Shown: positions 1 to 8,188 of the stretch, piece after piece
Layout of the letters: each line of letters opens with the position of its first letter
How positions within the stretch are numbered: the stretch's first letter is position 1
Origin: Dehalococcoidia bacterium
GTDB taxonomy: Bacteria > Chloroflexota > Dehalococcoidia > Lucifugimonadales > Lucifugimonadaceae
Reading direction: 5' to 3'
Length of the DNA stretch: 38,197 nucleotides
Assembly: GCA_022451965.1 (NCBI GenBank)
Contig: JAKUNJ010000003.1
Location: 164,570-202,766, forward strand
Translations under genes and position numbers: made by a program
The notes under the pieces: model-generated
Databases searched by the model: none
Told to the model about the DNA's origin: nothing
Seen by the model: only the letters and a program-made list of their open reading frames with translations

Positions 1-870
1 CCTGAATTATTCAGTGACTATGGTGTTTTACCTGTAGATGAATATAATTCAAAGCTATATTCAACTTTAGCTTCACTCTCAGAATCTAGTAATCCTGAAA
101 TAGTACTGCTTACTCCCGGTGTTTATAATTCAGCTTATTTTGAACATTCTTATCTAGCACAGCAATTGGGAATCGAACTAGTTGAAGGATCTGATTTAGT
201 AATAGGAAAAGATGGTTATTTATACAAAAAGACAATAAGTGGATTAGTAAAAGTTGATGTAGTTTACAGAAGAATAAATGATGATTTTTTAGATCCCCTA
301 GCATGGAATAAAAATTCAACTTTGGGAGTACCTGGTTTAATTAAAGCTTGGCAAGAAAAAAAAGTTATCATAGTTAATGCGCCTGGGTCAGGTATTGCTG
401 ATGATAAGGCAATATACTCTTTTGTACCTGATATGATTAAGTTTTATTTAAATGAAAAGCCTATATTGAATAATATAAAAACTTACCTTTGTTCAAATGA
501 AGATGATCAAAACTTTGTATTAGAAAACATTAAAGATCTTGTCATAAAACCAGTAAACGAATCTGGCGGATACGGAATAGTGATAGGAAGAAATGCTAGT
601 AATAACCTAATCAAAAAAACTATTAAAAAAATTAAAGAAAATCCTAGAAACTTCGTAGCTCAACCTTTTATAACATTGTCAACTGGACCAACTTATATGT
701 CCGGTGACATAGATTCACGCTACATGGACTTAAGACCTTTTATTTTATCAGGTAAAAATGACTATGTTTCTCTTGGAGGTCTAACTAGAGTTGCCTTAAA
801 GAAGGGATCATATATAGTTAATTCTTCACAAGGTGGAGGAAGTAAAGACACCTGGATAGTAAATAAATAA
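1..870 (+). CDS. Circularly permuted ATP-grasp type 2 protein (DUF407), 5' end cut by the window
   Basis: The frame is open from base 1, so the true start lies upstream; 289 residues are visible. Motifs typical of the family run throughout: LLTPGVYNSAYFEHSYLAQQ, GIELVEGSDL, YRRINDDFLDPLAW, NAPGSGIADDKA, KPVNESGGYGIVIG, DLRPF and a C-terminal VNSSQGGGSKDTW. Members of this family have the ATP-grasp fold with permuted strands and are thought to form peptide-like amide bonds; the substrate is unknown. The family is nearly always followed by an Alpha-E gene, as here (1-base overlap, TAATG). Such operons often also carry a transglutaminase-like gene; none follows here, but one could lie upstream of the window. 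Family assignment is secure; the biochemical role is not. Confidence 0.93.
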   Translation, partial: PELFSDYGVLPVDEYNSKLYSTLASLSESSNPEIVLLTPGVYNSAYFEHSYLAQQLGIELVEGSDLVIGKDGYLYKKTISGLVKVDVVYRRINDDFLDPLAWNKNSTLGVPGLIKAWQEKKVIIVNAPGSGIADDKAIYSFVPDMIKFYLNEKPILNNIKTYLCSNEDDQNFVLENIKDLVIKPVNESGGYGIVIGRNASNNLIKKTIKKIKENPRNFVAQPFITLSTGPTYMSGDIDSRYMDLRPFILSGKNDYVSLGGLTRVALKKGSYIVNSSQGGGSKDTWIVNK

Positions 871-1778
871 TGCTTAGTAGTGATGCAGAACATTTTTATT
901 GGTTATCAAGATATGCAGAGAGAGCAGAAAATACAGCAAGATTAGTAAATGTAAACGTTGAACTAATGTTGGATTTCCCAGGAGATAAATCTCAAGCTTG
1001 GAAACCAGTTATTGAAATTACTGGAATGGAAGATTCTTTTTCAAAAAAAAATTCTTCCTATAATGAAAATGTTGTAATTAATTTTCTTACGTTTGATAAA
1101 AATAATCCTAACTCAATACTTTCAAGTTTAGCTAGTGCGCAATACAACTCGAAGCCTATTAGAGATAACTTACCACGAGCTTCAAGTGAACAATTGAGTT
1201 TTCTTATAAATAACTTTATAGAAGTATCTAAATCAAAATCTAATAGAAAAAGAAGCAGCATAATTTCAAGTGTCATATCAAATATTCAACTTTTTTTTGG
1301 TATTATTTCAGATAATTTTGTAATGGGAACAGAATATCAATTTATAAAGTTAGGTAGGTTTATTGAAAGAGCTGATATGATCTCAAGGATTGTAGATGCT
1401 CAATGTATAAAGGATGAAATTTTTGTTTTAGGCGAAGAATATCCCACTATTCAGTGGACAAGTATACTTAGATCTTTGTCTGCTTATGAAGCATACAGGA
1501 TTTCTCAAGGAACAATTTCAAAAGGAGAAATTATAAATTTCTTAATAAAGAATGAACATTTTCCAAAATCAATTGTAAAATGCTTAGGCAATGTTCAAGA
1601 AGCAATTAATAATCTACCAAATAACAAGGAGCTTAGAATTTCTATCGATCAAATTAGAAATACAATAATAAATTCTGATGTAGATAAATATTCAAATAAC
1701 AGACTTCATGACTTCATAGATAATCTTCAGAAAAACCTTTTAGATTTAGATATGGAAATATCAAAGAATTATTTCTAA
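870..1778 (+). CDS. Alpha-E domain protein (DUF403), partner of the ATP-grasp protein
   Basis: 302 residues, about the usual length. The N-terminus (LSSDAEHFYWLSRYAERAEN, then TARLVN) matches the family opening consensus, and GRFIERADMISRIVD repeats the same helix pattern further on, as expected for an all-helical protein built from similar bundles. The ATG shares its A with the stop codon of the ATP-grasp gene, so the two are almost certainly translationally coupled. The pair occurs together in many bacteria and is thought to act in synthesis of an unidentified small peptide-like molecule. No catalytic residues can be named. A 96-base gap follows before the next gene. Confidence 0.9.
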   Translation: MLSSDAEHFYWLSRYAERAENTARLVNVNVELMLDFPGDKSQAWKPVIEITGMEDSFSKKNSSYNENVVINFLTFDKNNPNSILSSLASAQYNSKPIRDNLPRASSEQLSFLINNFIEVSKSKSNRKRSSIISSVISNIQLFFGIISDNFVMGTEYQFIKLGRFIERADMISRIVDAQCIKDEIFVLGEEYPTIQWTSILRSLSAYEAYRISQGTISKGEIINFLIKNEHFPKSIVKCLGNVQEAINNLPNNKELRISIDQIRNTIINSDVDKYSNNRLHDFIDNLQKNLLDLDMEISKNYF

Positions 1779-1874
1779 TAAAATACTAAATTGTTGTGTA
1801 AATTTTACATTTAAGATTTAATATCTAATTTGTTATTTTTATAAATAAAATGATGTATATATATAAAAAAAAAA

Positions 1875-2282
1875 TTGGAAGATAAAAAAAGTAAATATCT
1901 TATAATTAGAATTCTGTTAATTATACTCGGAAGTATTTTTGTGGCTATAGGTGCTATAGGAATACTTGTTCCTGGTTTGCCTACTACACCTTTTATGATT
2001 TTAGCTGCAGCTTGCTATATAAGATCATCTAATAAACTATACAATTGGCTGATAAAAAATAAATTATTTGGAAAACATATAAAAAACATAAGAGAAGGAA
2101 AAGGTATTCCAATAAGAGTTAAAATATTTGCTCAAGTTATGATGACTACTTTCATTTTTCTTGCAATTATTCCTTTTTCTCCAATATCAGTTCCCAATTT
2201 ATTTATCAAAATAATAATTTTTCTAGCAGGTCTTACTAGCTTTTGGTATGTAGCTTATAGAGTACCAACATTGAAAGAATAA
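1875..2282 (+). CDS. DUF454 (YbaN-like) small inner-membrane protein
   Basis: 135 residues with a TTG start. Hydrophobic segments lie at about residues 8-50 and 90-128. The segment GAIGILVPGLPTTPFMILAA followed by CYIRSS, and then a basic loop with NWLIKNKLFGKHI, is diagnostic for DUF454, a family of unknown function in bacterial membranes. ATGs at 1850 and 1853 are out of frame, and the A-rich stretch before the TTG has no clear ribosome binding site, so the start is the least certain part. The next gene begins 3 bases after the stop, so the two are probably co-transcribed. I infer no function. Confidence 0.85.
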   Translation: MEDKKSKYLIIRILLIILGSIFVAIGAIGILVPGLPTTPFMILAAACYIRSSNKLYNWLIKNKLFGKHIKNIREGKGIPIRVKIFAQVMMTTFIFLAIIPFSPISVPNLFIKIIIFLAGLTSFWYVAYRVPTLKE

Positions 2283-2285
2283 ATT

Positions 2286-4289
2286 TTGAGAATCAAAAAA
2301 AAATATTTAATTATTCCCTCTTTTCTTATTTTATTTATCTATATTTTTCTTTCAATATTTTCTTCAATTTCAACTTTCAGAGTTTCTTCTGAAAGCTCTA
2401 ATTTAGATCCATCATATTTAGATTTGGAATATGAAGACATTGATATAGTGTCTGGTGAAAGTATTATTTCTTCTTGGTGGATTCCAAATAATAAAGATAA
2501 AACTATCCTTATCCTCCATGGTCTCAGAAGTCAAAAAGATGATGAATACATATTAAATTTTATTAGAGAATTTCATAATCTTGGCTATTCTATAATAGCA
2601 ATAGATTTTAGGAACCACGGAGATTCAAGTAAAGGAAATTTTACTTTTGGAGTTGATGAGATAAACGATGTTTATAATACAATTGAATTTTATAATTCCT
2701 ATAAAAATATTGAAGAAATAGGAATATGGGGTTTTAGTTATGGTGCAACGACAGCTAACTTAGCTGCTATAAATAATGAATTAAAAAATAATAATTCAGC
2801 AAGAATTGTTGGAGTTTTCTCAGATTCTCCTTATTTTAGTCTTACAGACTTAATTAGTTCTCAAATTTCAAGGAGGACACCATTAAATGAATTTATGTCA
2901 GATTTATTAAAACCTGGAATATTATTATTTACAAACATTTTTTATAATTTTGATTTTAATTCAGTTGAAAATACTTATATAGAAGGTTCTAAAGTTAGTA
3001 TACCTACAAAAATCATAGGTTGTACTGGAGATCAAACAGTTCCTATAGACCAATCAATTAATGCAAGTAATACTTTAGGTCAATTGAGTAGTTTTGTGGA
3101 ATTTAGTAATTGTTTAGAACATGGGGATGCTTTTATAAGTGACCCAGAAAAGTATCTTAGTGAATTTAAAACTCATTTTGATAAAGCTTTTCAATCAGAA
3201 GCTTTTAATAAGAATAATGAAAATATAATTAGTGATTTCAACAATTATCCTCAAATTGATAATAGTAATTATATTCTTGACAAAATTGATATAGATAGAA
3301 AATTTGATAACCCATGGGCTATAGAAATTTTAAATACAACTCAAGCAATTATTTCTGAAAAAAAAGGTGAGTTGACTCTTGTTAATTTTGAGGAAAAAAC
3401 TGCACGAAATATAGATCATAATATACCTTCTGTGCAAGTTGGTCAGGGTGGATTATTAGACATTGTTATCCATGAACAATTTTTATACGCTTCATTCAGT
3501 AAAAAAAATGATAAAGAAGAATATACTACAGCAATTGGAAGAGGAATATTATCAGAAGATTATTCTAAAATAAGTGAATTTGAAATTATATTTGAAGCAC
3601 TCCCATATTTTAAAGAAACTGTTCATTTTGGTTCTAGATTAATAATTCAAGATGATTATTTATATGCATCAATAGGAGAAAGAGGAAAAGGTGTAGTGGC
3701 GCAAGAATTAGATTCACATGCAGGAAGCATAATTCGAATAAATCTTGATGGTACAATACCTAATAATCCATTTTCTGATGAATCAAATCTTGATGAAATA
3801 TATATGATTGGTCTCAGAAATCCTCAAGGCATGGCAATAAATGAAAATGGTGATATTTATATAACTAACCATGGAGCAAAAGGAGGTGACTTTCTAGGAT
3901 TAATTTTTTCAGGTGGAAATTATGGTTGGAATAAAATTGGCTGGGGTGGTAAAAATTATTCTGGAACAAATATAGGATCAGGGAAAAGTTTTTTAGAGGA
4001 CTACAATATCCCCTTAATTTCATGGGTTCCATCAATAGCTCCAAGTGACCTTATCTTTTACAAAGGAGAAGAATTCCCTAATTGGAATGGAAAAATTCTT
4101 GTAAGTTCTCTTAAATTCAAATTAATAGTTAGTTTGGAAATAAAAGATAACTCGATCAGTCAAAAAGAAATAATACTAAAAGATAAAATAGGAAGAATAA
4201 GGGATATAGAAGTTAATTCTAAGGGGGAAATATTCATTATTACTGATGAAAAAAATTCATATATTTGGAAACTCCGCTCATCAAAATAA
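2286..4289 (+). CDS. Membrane-anchored alpha/beta hydrolase fused to a sorbosone-dehydrogenase-like beta-propeller
   Basis: 667 residues, TTG start 3 bases after the DUF454 stop. An N-terminal membrane anchor (about 6-28) is followed by an alpha/beta hydrolase domain (about 45-305). The hydrolase has HG at 78-79, the nucleophile elbow GFSYG at 149-153 (Ser151), a probable acid Asp249 in GDQTVP, and a probable catalytic His279 in EHGDAF. From about 335 to 665 the sequence follows the PQQ-dependent aldose sugar dehydrogenase (YliI/GSDH) family: NPWAIEIL, LYASIGERG, HAGSIIRINLDGTIP, GLRNPQGMA, GNYGWN, FPNWNGKILVSSLK and RIRDIEVNSKGEIFI. The fusion would sit outside the membrane and could combine ester cleavage with sugar oxidation. 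Both domain calls are confident; I do not know this architecture as a described enzyme. Whether the propeller keeps PQQ binding cannot be settled by eye. Confidence 0.85.
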   Translation: MRIKKKYLIIPSFLILFIYIFLSIFSSISTFRVSSESSNLDPSYLDLEYEDIDIVSGESIISSWWIPNNKDKTILILHGLRSQKDDEYILNFIREFHNLGYSIIAIDFRNHGDSSKGNFTFGVDEINDVYNTIEFYNSYKNIEEIGIWGFSYGATTANLAAINNELKNNNSARIVGVFSDSPYFSLTDLISSQISRRTPLNEFMSDLLKPGILLFTNIFYNFDFNSVENTYIEGSKVSIPTKIIGCTGDQTVPIDQSINASNTLGQLSSFVEFSNCLEHGDAFISDPEKYLSEFKTHFDKAFQSEAFNKNNENIISDFNNYPQIDNSNYILDKIDIDRKFDNPWAIEILNTTQAIISEKKGELTLVNFEEKTARNIDHNIPSVQVGQGGLLDIVIHEQFLYASFSKKNDKEEYTTAIGRGILSEDYSKISEFEIIFEALPYFKETVHFGSRLIIQDDYLYASIGERGKGVVAQELDSHAGSIIRINLDGTIPNNPFSDESNLDEIYMIGLRNPQGMAINENGDIYITNHGAKGGDFLGLIFSGGNYGWNKIGWGGKNYSGTNIGSGKSFLEDYNIPLISWVPSIAPSDLIFYKGEEFPNWNGKILVSSLKFKLIVSLEIKDNSISQKEIILKDKIGRIRDIEVNSKGEIFIITDEKNSYIWKLRSSK

Positions 4290-4300
4290 ATTACAAAAGA

Positions 4301-4738
4301 TTATCTATTTTTCATTTCCTCTATTCTCATGGGCATTTGATCTATTTCTTTAAATATTTTATTTGAATCTATAAATTTATTAGTATCAATTTTTATCTGG
4401 CCATCCTTACCCAATAATAAAGTCCGAGAGTTTCGATTATTAAAAAATCTTTTAAAAATCTTTTCGTAACTAACTTCATTAATCATTTCTTTAGACTGAA
4501 ATCCATCAAAACTTACAAAAAATTCATTATTATCAGAAAATAAAATTACTAAATCCCTATCAACTATTTCATCAGAATATTTAGTTAGGTCATCAAGCTG
4601 ATTTTGAATGAATTCATCATTATCAGAAAAAACAATTACTAATCTATTTTCCCACTCTAAGTTTTCTAAATCAAAAAATACTTCATTTTGATTACAACTG
4701 GAAAATAAGAATAGAATAATTAAAATATATATTTTCAT
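4301..4738 (-). CDS. DUF4174 lipoprotein
   Basis: 145 residues. A short hydrophobic leader ends in LFLFSSC, a plausible lipobox with Cys15 as the lipidated residue. The rest matches DUF4174: WENRLVIVFS near residue 30, DRDLVILFS near 60, a central LLLGKDGQIKI, and the C-terminal signature IDQMPMRIEEM. The fold is thioredoxin-like by family description, but there is no CxxC, so redox activity is not expected. The motif VI-x-FSDN-x-EF occurs twice, 30 residues apart, encoded by a near-identical 32-base DNA repeat (separate entry). The gene converges with the hydrolase fusion, leaving 11 bases between the stops, and lies 22 bases downstream of the OSBS-like gene on the same strand. Confidence 0.8.
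   Translation of the reverse strand: MKIYILIILFLFSSCNQNEVFFDLENLEWENRLVIVFSDNDEFIQNQLDDLTKYSDEIVDRDLVILFSDNNEFFVSFDGFQSKEMINEVSYEKIFKRFFNNRNSRTLLLGKDGQIKIDTNKFIDSNKIFKEIDQMPMRIEEMKNR
4521..4642 (-). repeat. 32-base imperfect direct repeat inside the DUF4174 gene
   Basis: The plus-strand segments 4521-4552 and 4611-4642 match at 29 of 32 positions and start 90 bases apart, exactly 30 codons, in the same frame. They encode the two VI-x-FSDN-x-EF copies. This looks like an internal duplication within the coding sequence. Confidence 0.7.
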
Positions 4739-4760
4739 TTTCTTTTATAAGATTATAGAT

Positions 4761-5858
4761 TTATCTGATTTTTTTTGATTTTATTGTGTATTTCTTTAGT
4801 AAATCTTCATCCGGTATTGGGTTAGTGCTCACAGGTTCAAAATAATATGGAGATGAATATCTATTTTCTGGTTTACACAAATCATTTTTATAAAATCTAT
4901 CTGAAGGAAAAAGATCTCCTGGATAAGTAAAGTTATCTAAAGTTGCAAGAGCAATACATATACTAACCCCTAAAGCACTTTCCAGCATTCCTCCTACCCA
5001 AACGGGGATTCCTGATTCTTCTGCTAATTTATTTATCTCTAGAGAATTTGTTATTCCTCCTACCCTTCCGGGTTTAATATTTATAAATTTACATGCTTCT
5101 ATTTCAATTGCCTGCTTAGCTCTTTCAACACTATTAATTGATTCATCAAGGCAAATAGGTGTATCTATAATTTTGGCTAATTTAGAATGATCAATTAGAT
5201 CATCTGAAGCTAAAGGTTGTTCTATAAAAGCTAAACCATGTTTATCAATAACTTTGAAAAATTCTAAATCATCTAATGTATATCCCCCATTACAATCAAC
5301 GTGAAATACAGAATTTGGAAAAGTAGAACAAACTGATTCTAGAACATCAATATCCCAACCTTTTTTTATTTTTAATTTTATTCTTGGAGTTTTCTTATCT
5401 ACAGCTATTTGAATCTTTGATATAAGAGTATCTATATCATCTTCAACTCCAAAATCTGCACCTGAAATAACTTTCTTTCTAGTACCCCCAATTAATTCAT
5501 AAAGAGGTTTTTTTTCTATATTACTTTTCAACATCCACCATGTAATATCTAGACCTGCTTTTGCAAAAGGATTACCCTTGTAAACACTAAGTTCGTTATT
5601 TATATCCTCAGAAGTTTCATAATTTTTACCTACAATAGATTTTGCAAAAATTTCAGTAATATTATAGTAAATAGAATTCGCACTTTCGTATGAATATGTA
5701 GGTAATTCTAGCCCACAAGTTTCAGCCCATGCCTCATTGTTACCAGATTTAGAATGTAACAATATTGAATGGATTTCATAGTCTGCACCGTAAGACGTTA
5801 TCCATGGGTCAATTAACGGCATTGCAACATGATATACACTTAACTCATCAATATTCAT
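4761..5858 (-). CDS. Enolase-superfamily enzyme of the OSBS / N-acylamino acid racemase type
   Basis: 365 residues. The second-lysine motif KLKIK gives Lys163, metal ligands are Asp188 (DCNGGYT), Glu213 (FIEQPL) and Asp238 (CLDES), and the opposite catalytic lysine is Lys262 in NIKPGRVGG. The C-terminal VWVGGMLESALG is typical of the o-succinylbenzoate synthase / N-succinylamino acid racemase subgroup. All catalytic residues are present, so the enzyme should be active. No menaquinone gene is nearby, so racemization of N-acyl amino acids is at least as likely as MenC activity. The ATG is preceded by a good AAAGGAAG ribosome binding site, which fixes the start. It is divergent from the esterase at 5967 across a 108-base gap. 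Confidence 0.88.
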   Translation of the reverse strand: MNIDELSVYHVAMPLIDPWITSYGADYEIHSILLHSKSGNNEAWAETCGLELPTYSYESANSIYYNITEIFAKSIVGKNYETSEDINNELSVYKGNPFAKAGLDITWWMLKSNIEKKPLYELIGGTRKKVISGADFGVEDDIDTLISKIQIAVDKKTPRIKLKIKKGWDIDVLESVCSTFPNSVFHVDCNGGYTLDDLEFFKVIDKHGLAFIEQPLASDDLIDHSKLAKIIDTPICLDESINSVERAKQAIEIEACKFINIKPGRVGGITNSLEINKLAEESGIPVWVGGMLESALGVSICIALATLDNFTYPGDLFPSDRFYKNDLCKPENRYSSPYYFEPVSTNPIPDEDLLKKYTIKSKKIR

Positions 5859-5966
5859 TTTTCTTCCTTTAGGTTATAAAATAGATATAAATCTAAATAT
5901 ATTTATAATTGCTAACCTATGATTTATTATATGAGAAATAAGCATAAGATATCAGAACTTTAATTT

Positions 5967-6629
5967 ATGATTACAAAGAAAATAGAGACAAAATTTCTTG
6001 ACTACTTAATTACCTATCCAGATAACTATAATCCTGATCATTCATATTCTATTATAATTATGCTACATGGATACGGAGCAAGTATGAATGATTTATCAAG
6101 TCTAGCTCAGCCTATTAATTCTAATGATTTCATATATATTTTCCCAAATGCACCTATAAATCTTAATTTAGGTTTTAATATGACTGGATATGCATGGTTT
6201 CCTATTGAAACAGGAGATTATGATAGTTCTTCTAATTTACTTAAATCAACTATTAATAAAGCTTTGGAAGAAATAAATTACGAGAAAATTTTTATAAGTG
6301 GTTTTTCACAAGGTGGGATGATGGCTATTCATTCTGGTTTATTTTCAAGTAATAAATATGATGGAGTGATAATACTAAGTTCCAAACTAATTCATAATAA
6401 TCTGATTATTAGAAAAAATTTACCAGAAGATACGAAAATTTTTATTCGACATGGAACTTTGGATAATATTTTAGATATAAATGAAGGCAGAAAAATTAAT
6501 GATGAGTTACAAAAATTAGGATTTGATGTAGATTACAAAGAGTATAAAATGGCACATGAAATTAATATGAATGTTATCAATGATCTATCTTTTTGGCTAA
6601 GCAAACAAAAAGGTATAAAAAATGAATAA
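5967..6629 (+). CDS. Phospholipase/carboxylesterase-family alpha/beta hydrolase
   Basis: 220 residues, the usual size for the cytoplasmic carboxylesterase (YpfH/EstB-like) family. The oxyanion region is IIMLHGYGASMNDL, the nucleophile elbow is GFSQGGMM (Ser114), the probable acid is Asp166 in HGTLDNIL, and the catalytic His197 lies in MAHEI. There is no signal peptide, so it should act in the cytoplasm on small esters or acyl groups. The natural substrate cannot be read from the sequence. It is the first gene of a three-gene overlapping cluster: its stop lies 8 bases inside the next gene. No clear ribosome binding site precedes the ATG. Confidence 0.85.
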   Translation: MITKKIETKFLDYLITYPDNYNPDHSYSIIIMLHGYGASMNDLSSLAQPINSNDFIYIFPNAPINLNLGFNMTGYAWFPIETGDYDSSSNLLKSTINKALEEINYEKIFISGFSQGGMMAIHSGLFSSNKYDGVIILSSKLIHNNLIIRKNLPEDTKIFIRHGTLDNILDINEGRKINDELQKLGFDVDYKEYKMAHEINMNVINDLSFWLSKQKGIKNE

Positions 6630-7278
6630 ATTATTTATTCTTGGATCAAGTAGAGGCTTAGGGAAAGAAATATTAAAAAGTGCAATTTCAAAAGATTATA
6701 TTATTAGAGCATTGGTAAGAAATAACAAAAATCTTTGTGATTCAGAAAAAGTAAAGTTTTATAAAGGAGATGCTACAAATATTGAAGACCTTAGAAATTC
6801 AATTGGAGAATCTGAAATAATTATTTCTTCATTAAATGTAATGAGGAAAAATATTTTTCCTTGGAGTGGAATTATTAATTCAAAAAATACTGTTTCAGAA
6901 TTTATAAAAAATATTAATATTTTAAGTAAAGATCTGAAAATAAAAAGAATAATAACAATATCTGCTTGGGGAGTAGGGAGTTCTTATAAAAATATTCCTT
7001 TTTGGTTTAAGTATTTTATTAAGGGTTCAAATATTAAATATCCCTATCTAGACCATGAAAAACATGAATTTGAATTAAGAAAATCTCAGATAAATTGGAC
7101 AATAATTAGACCGACTTTTCTTGTTAATTTTGGAGGATATTATAACGTTATGGAATCCGATGAAAACTATCCCAAACCAAATTTATTTGTTAGCAGAAAA
7201 TCTTTAGCTAATTTCATCATAAATATAATCAACTCAAATAATCATAATAAAAAGATAATTACTGTTTCAAAACAATGA
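6622..7278 (+). CDS. NAD(P)-binding Rossmann-fold protein (atypical SDR / NmrA-like)
   Basis: 218 residues. The N-terminus KLFILGSSRGLGKEILK is a glycine-rich dinucleotide-binding loop of the TGxxGxxG class. The segments GDATNIEDL, IIISSLNV and IITISAWGVGSS follow the beta-strand pattern of atypical short-chain dehydrogenases, and NWTIIRPTFL matches the tWTIlRP motif of NAD(P)H-binding family members. There is no classical YxxxK at the expected place, so it may bind the cofactor for reduction or for sensing. The ATG lies 8 bases before the end of the upstream esterase, and the stop overlaps the next gene by 4 bases (ATGA), so the three genes are coupled. Confidence 0.78.
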   Translation: MNKLFILGSSRGLGKEILKSAISKDYIIRALVRNNKNLCDSEKVKFYKGDATNIEDLRNSIGESEIIISSLNVMRKNIFPWSGIINSKNTVSEFIKNINILSKDLKIKRIITISAWGVGSSYKNIPFWFKYFIKGSNIKYPYLDHEKHEFELRKSQINWTIIRPTFLVNFGGYYNVMESDENYPKPNLFVSRKSLANFIINIINSNNHNKKIITVSKQ

Positions 7279-8186
7279 TTAAATATACAATGATATCTAC
7301 AGTTTGCATATTGATATTTTCAGGATGTTTACCCTCAAAAAATATTGAGAAACAAGTAAATAATCAACTTGAAATAGAAACCTCTTGTTTAGTTAATGAA
7401 TCAATAAGCCAAAGAAAAGAAAGTATAATAATTGGAGATTTAACTCGGGAATATAGCATAACAGTTCCAAAAGTTATGTCTGGGAAAAAAATGCCTATCA
7501 TTATAGCTTTTCATGGTGGTAATGATGGATATTTTTATTTTCCTCAACAAGCTCTTTTCGAAAATATCTCTCTTAGAGAAAATGTGATTATAATCTACCC
7601 TCAGGCCAAACAATACTTAAGTAATGAAGGTGCTTGGCAATTAAATACCCAAAAAAATAACATGCAGGACTTAAATTTTGTTGATAATTTAATTGACTAC
7701 GCAGTTGAAGAATATTGTGGGAATAGAAATCAAACATATGCAATTGGCTACTCATTAGGATCTATGTTTACCTATGAGTTGGCATGTCACATGAGTAATA
7801 AATTTGTATCTATCGCAAGTTATGCAGGAAGTATGCCTATAAACCCCAATTCATGTGATATTGATGAATCTATAAATATAATGCATATTCATGGCAAGAA
7901 TGATGCGATAATTCCATATTACGATAGTTGGGAATGGAAAAACTGGGATTCAGTGGGTTCTATGATGGATACTGAAAGTTTAATTGAGTTTTGGGGTAAC
8001 AAAAACTCGTGCTTATCTAAATCAACATCAAATTCAGATGAATATTCAGAAATAATATATTCTGATTGCAAAGATAATACAAAAGTAAAACTATTTGCTC
8101 TTAATAAAGTAGGACATGACTGGCCTGAAGAAATAAATTCTACTTCAACGAATGAGTTTATATGGAATTTTTTAATAGAAAACTAA
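7275..8186 (+). CDS. Lipoprotein esterase of the feruloyl esterase / PHB depolymerase (LpqC-like) family
   Basis: 303 residues. A signal peptide ends in the lipobox IFSGC, giving lipidated Cys18, so the enzyme is probably anchored outside the cytoplasmic membrane. The oxyanion region is IIIAFHGGNDG, the nucleophile is Ser160 in GYSLGSM, the probable acid is Asp210 in HGKNDAIIPY, and the catalytic His281 is in GHDWP. Extra cysteines (39, 148, 171, 194, 246, 265) could form disulfides outside the cell. The family cleaves aromatic or polyhydroxyalkanoate esters; the substrate here is unknown. Its start overlaps the previous gene by ATGA. It converges with the enolase-family gene, with only 2 bases between stops. 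Confidence 0.85.
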   Translation: MIKYTMISTVCILIFSGCLPSKNIEKQVNNQLEIETSCLVNESISQRKESIIIGDLTREYSITVPKVMSGKKMPIIIAFHGGNDGYFYFPQQALFENISLRENVIIIYPQAKQYLSNEGAWQLNTQKNNMQDLNFVDNLIDYAVEEYCGNRNQTYAIGYSLGSMFTYELACHMSNKFVSIASYAGSMPINPNSCDIDESINIMHIHGKNDAIIPYYDSWEWKNWDSVGSMMDTESLIEFWGNKNSCLSKSTSNSDEYSEIIYSDCKDNTKVKLFALNKVGHDWPEEINSTSTNEFIWNFLIEN

Positions 8187-8188
8187 TT

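Noticed and set aside
5886-5907. TATAAAT/ATTTATA inverted repeat in the gap between the OSBS-like gene and the esterase
   Set aside because: Seven A/T pairs in a very AT-rich gap are expected by chance; no operator can be claimed.
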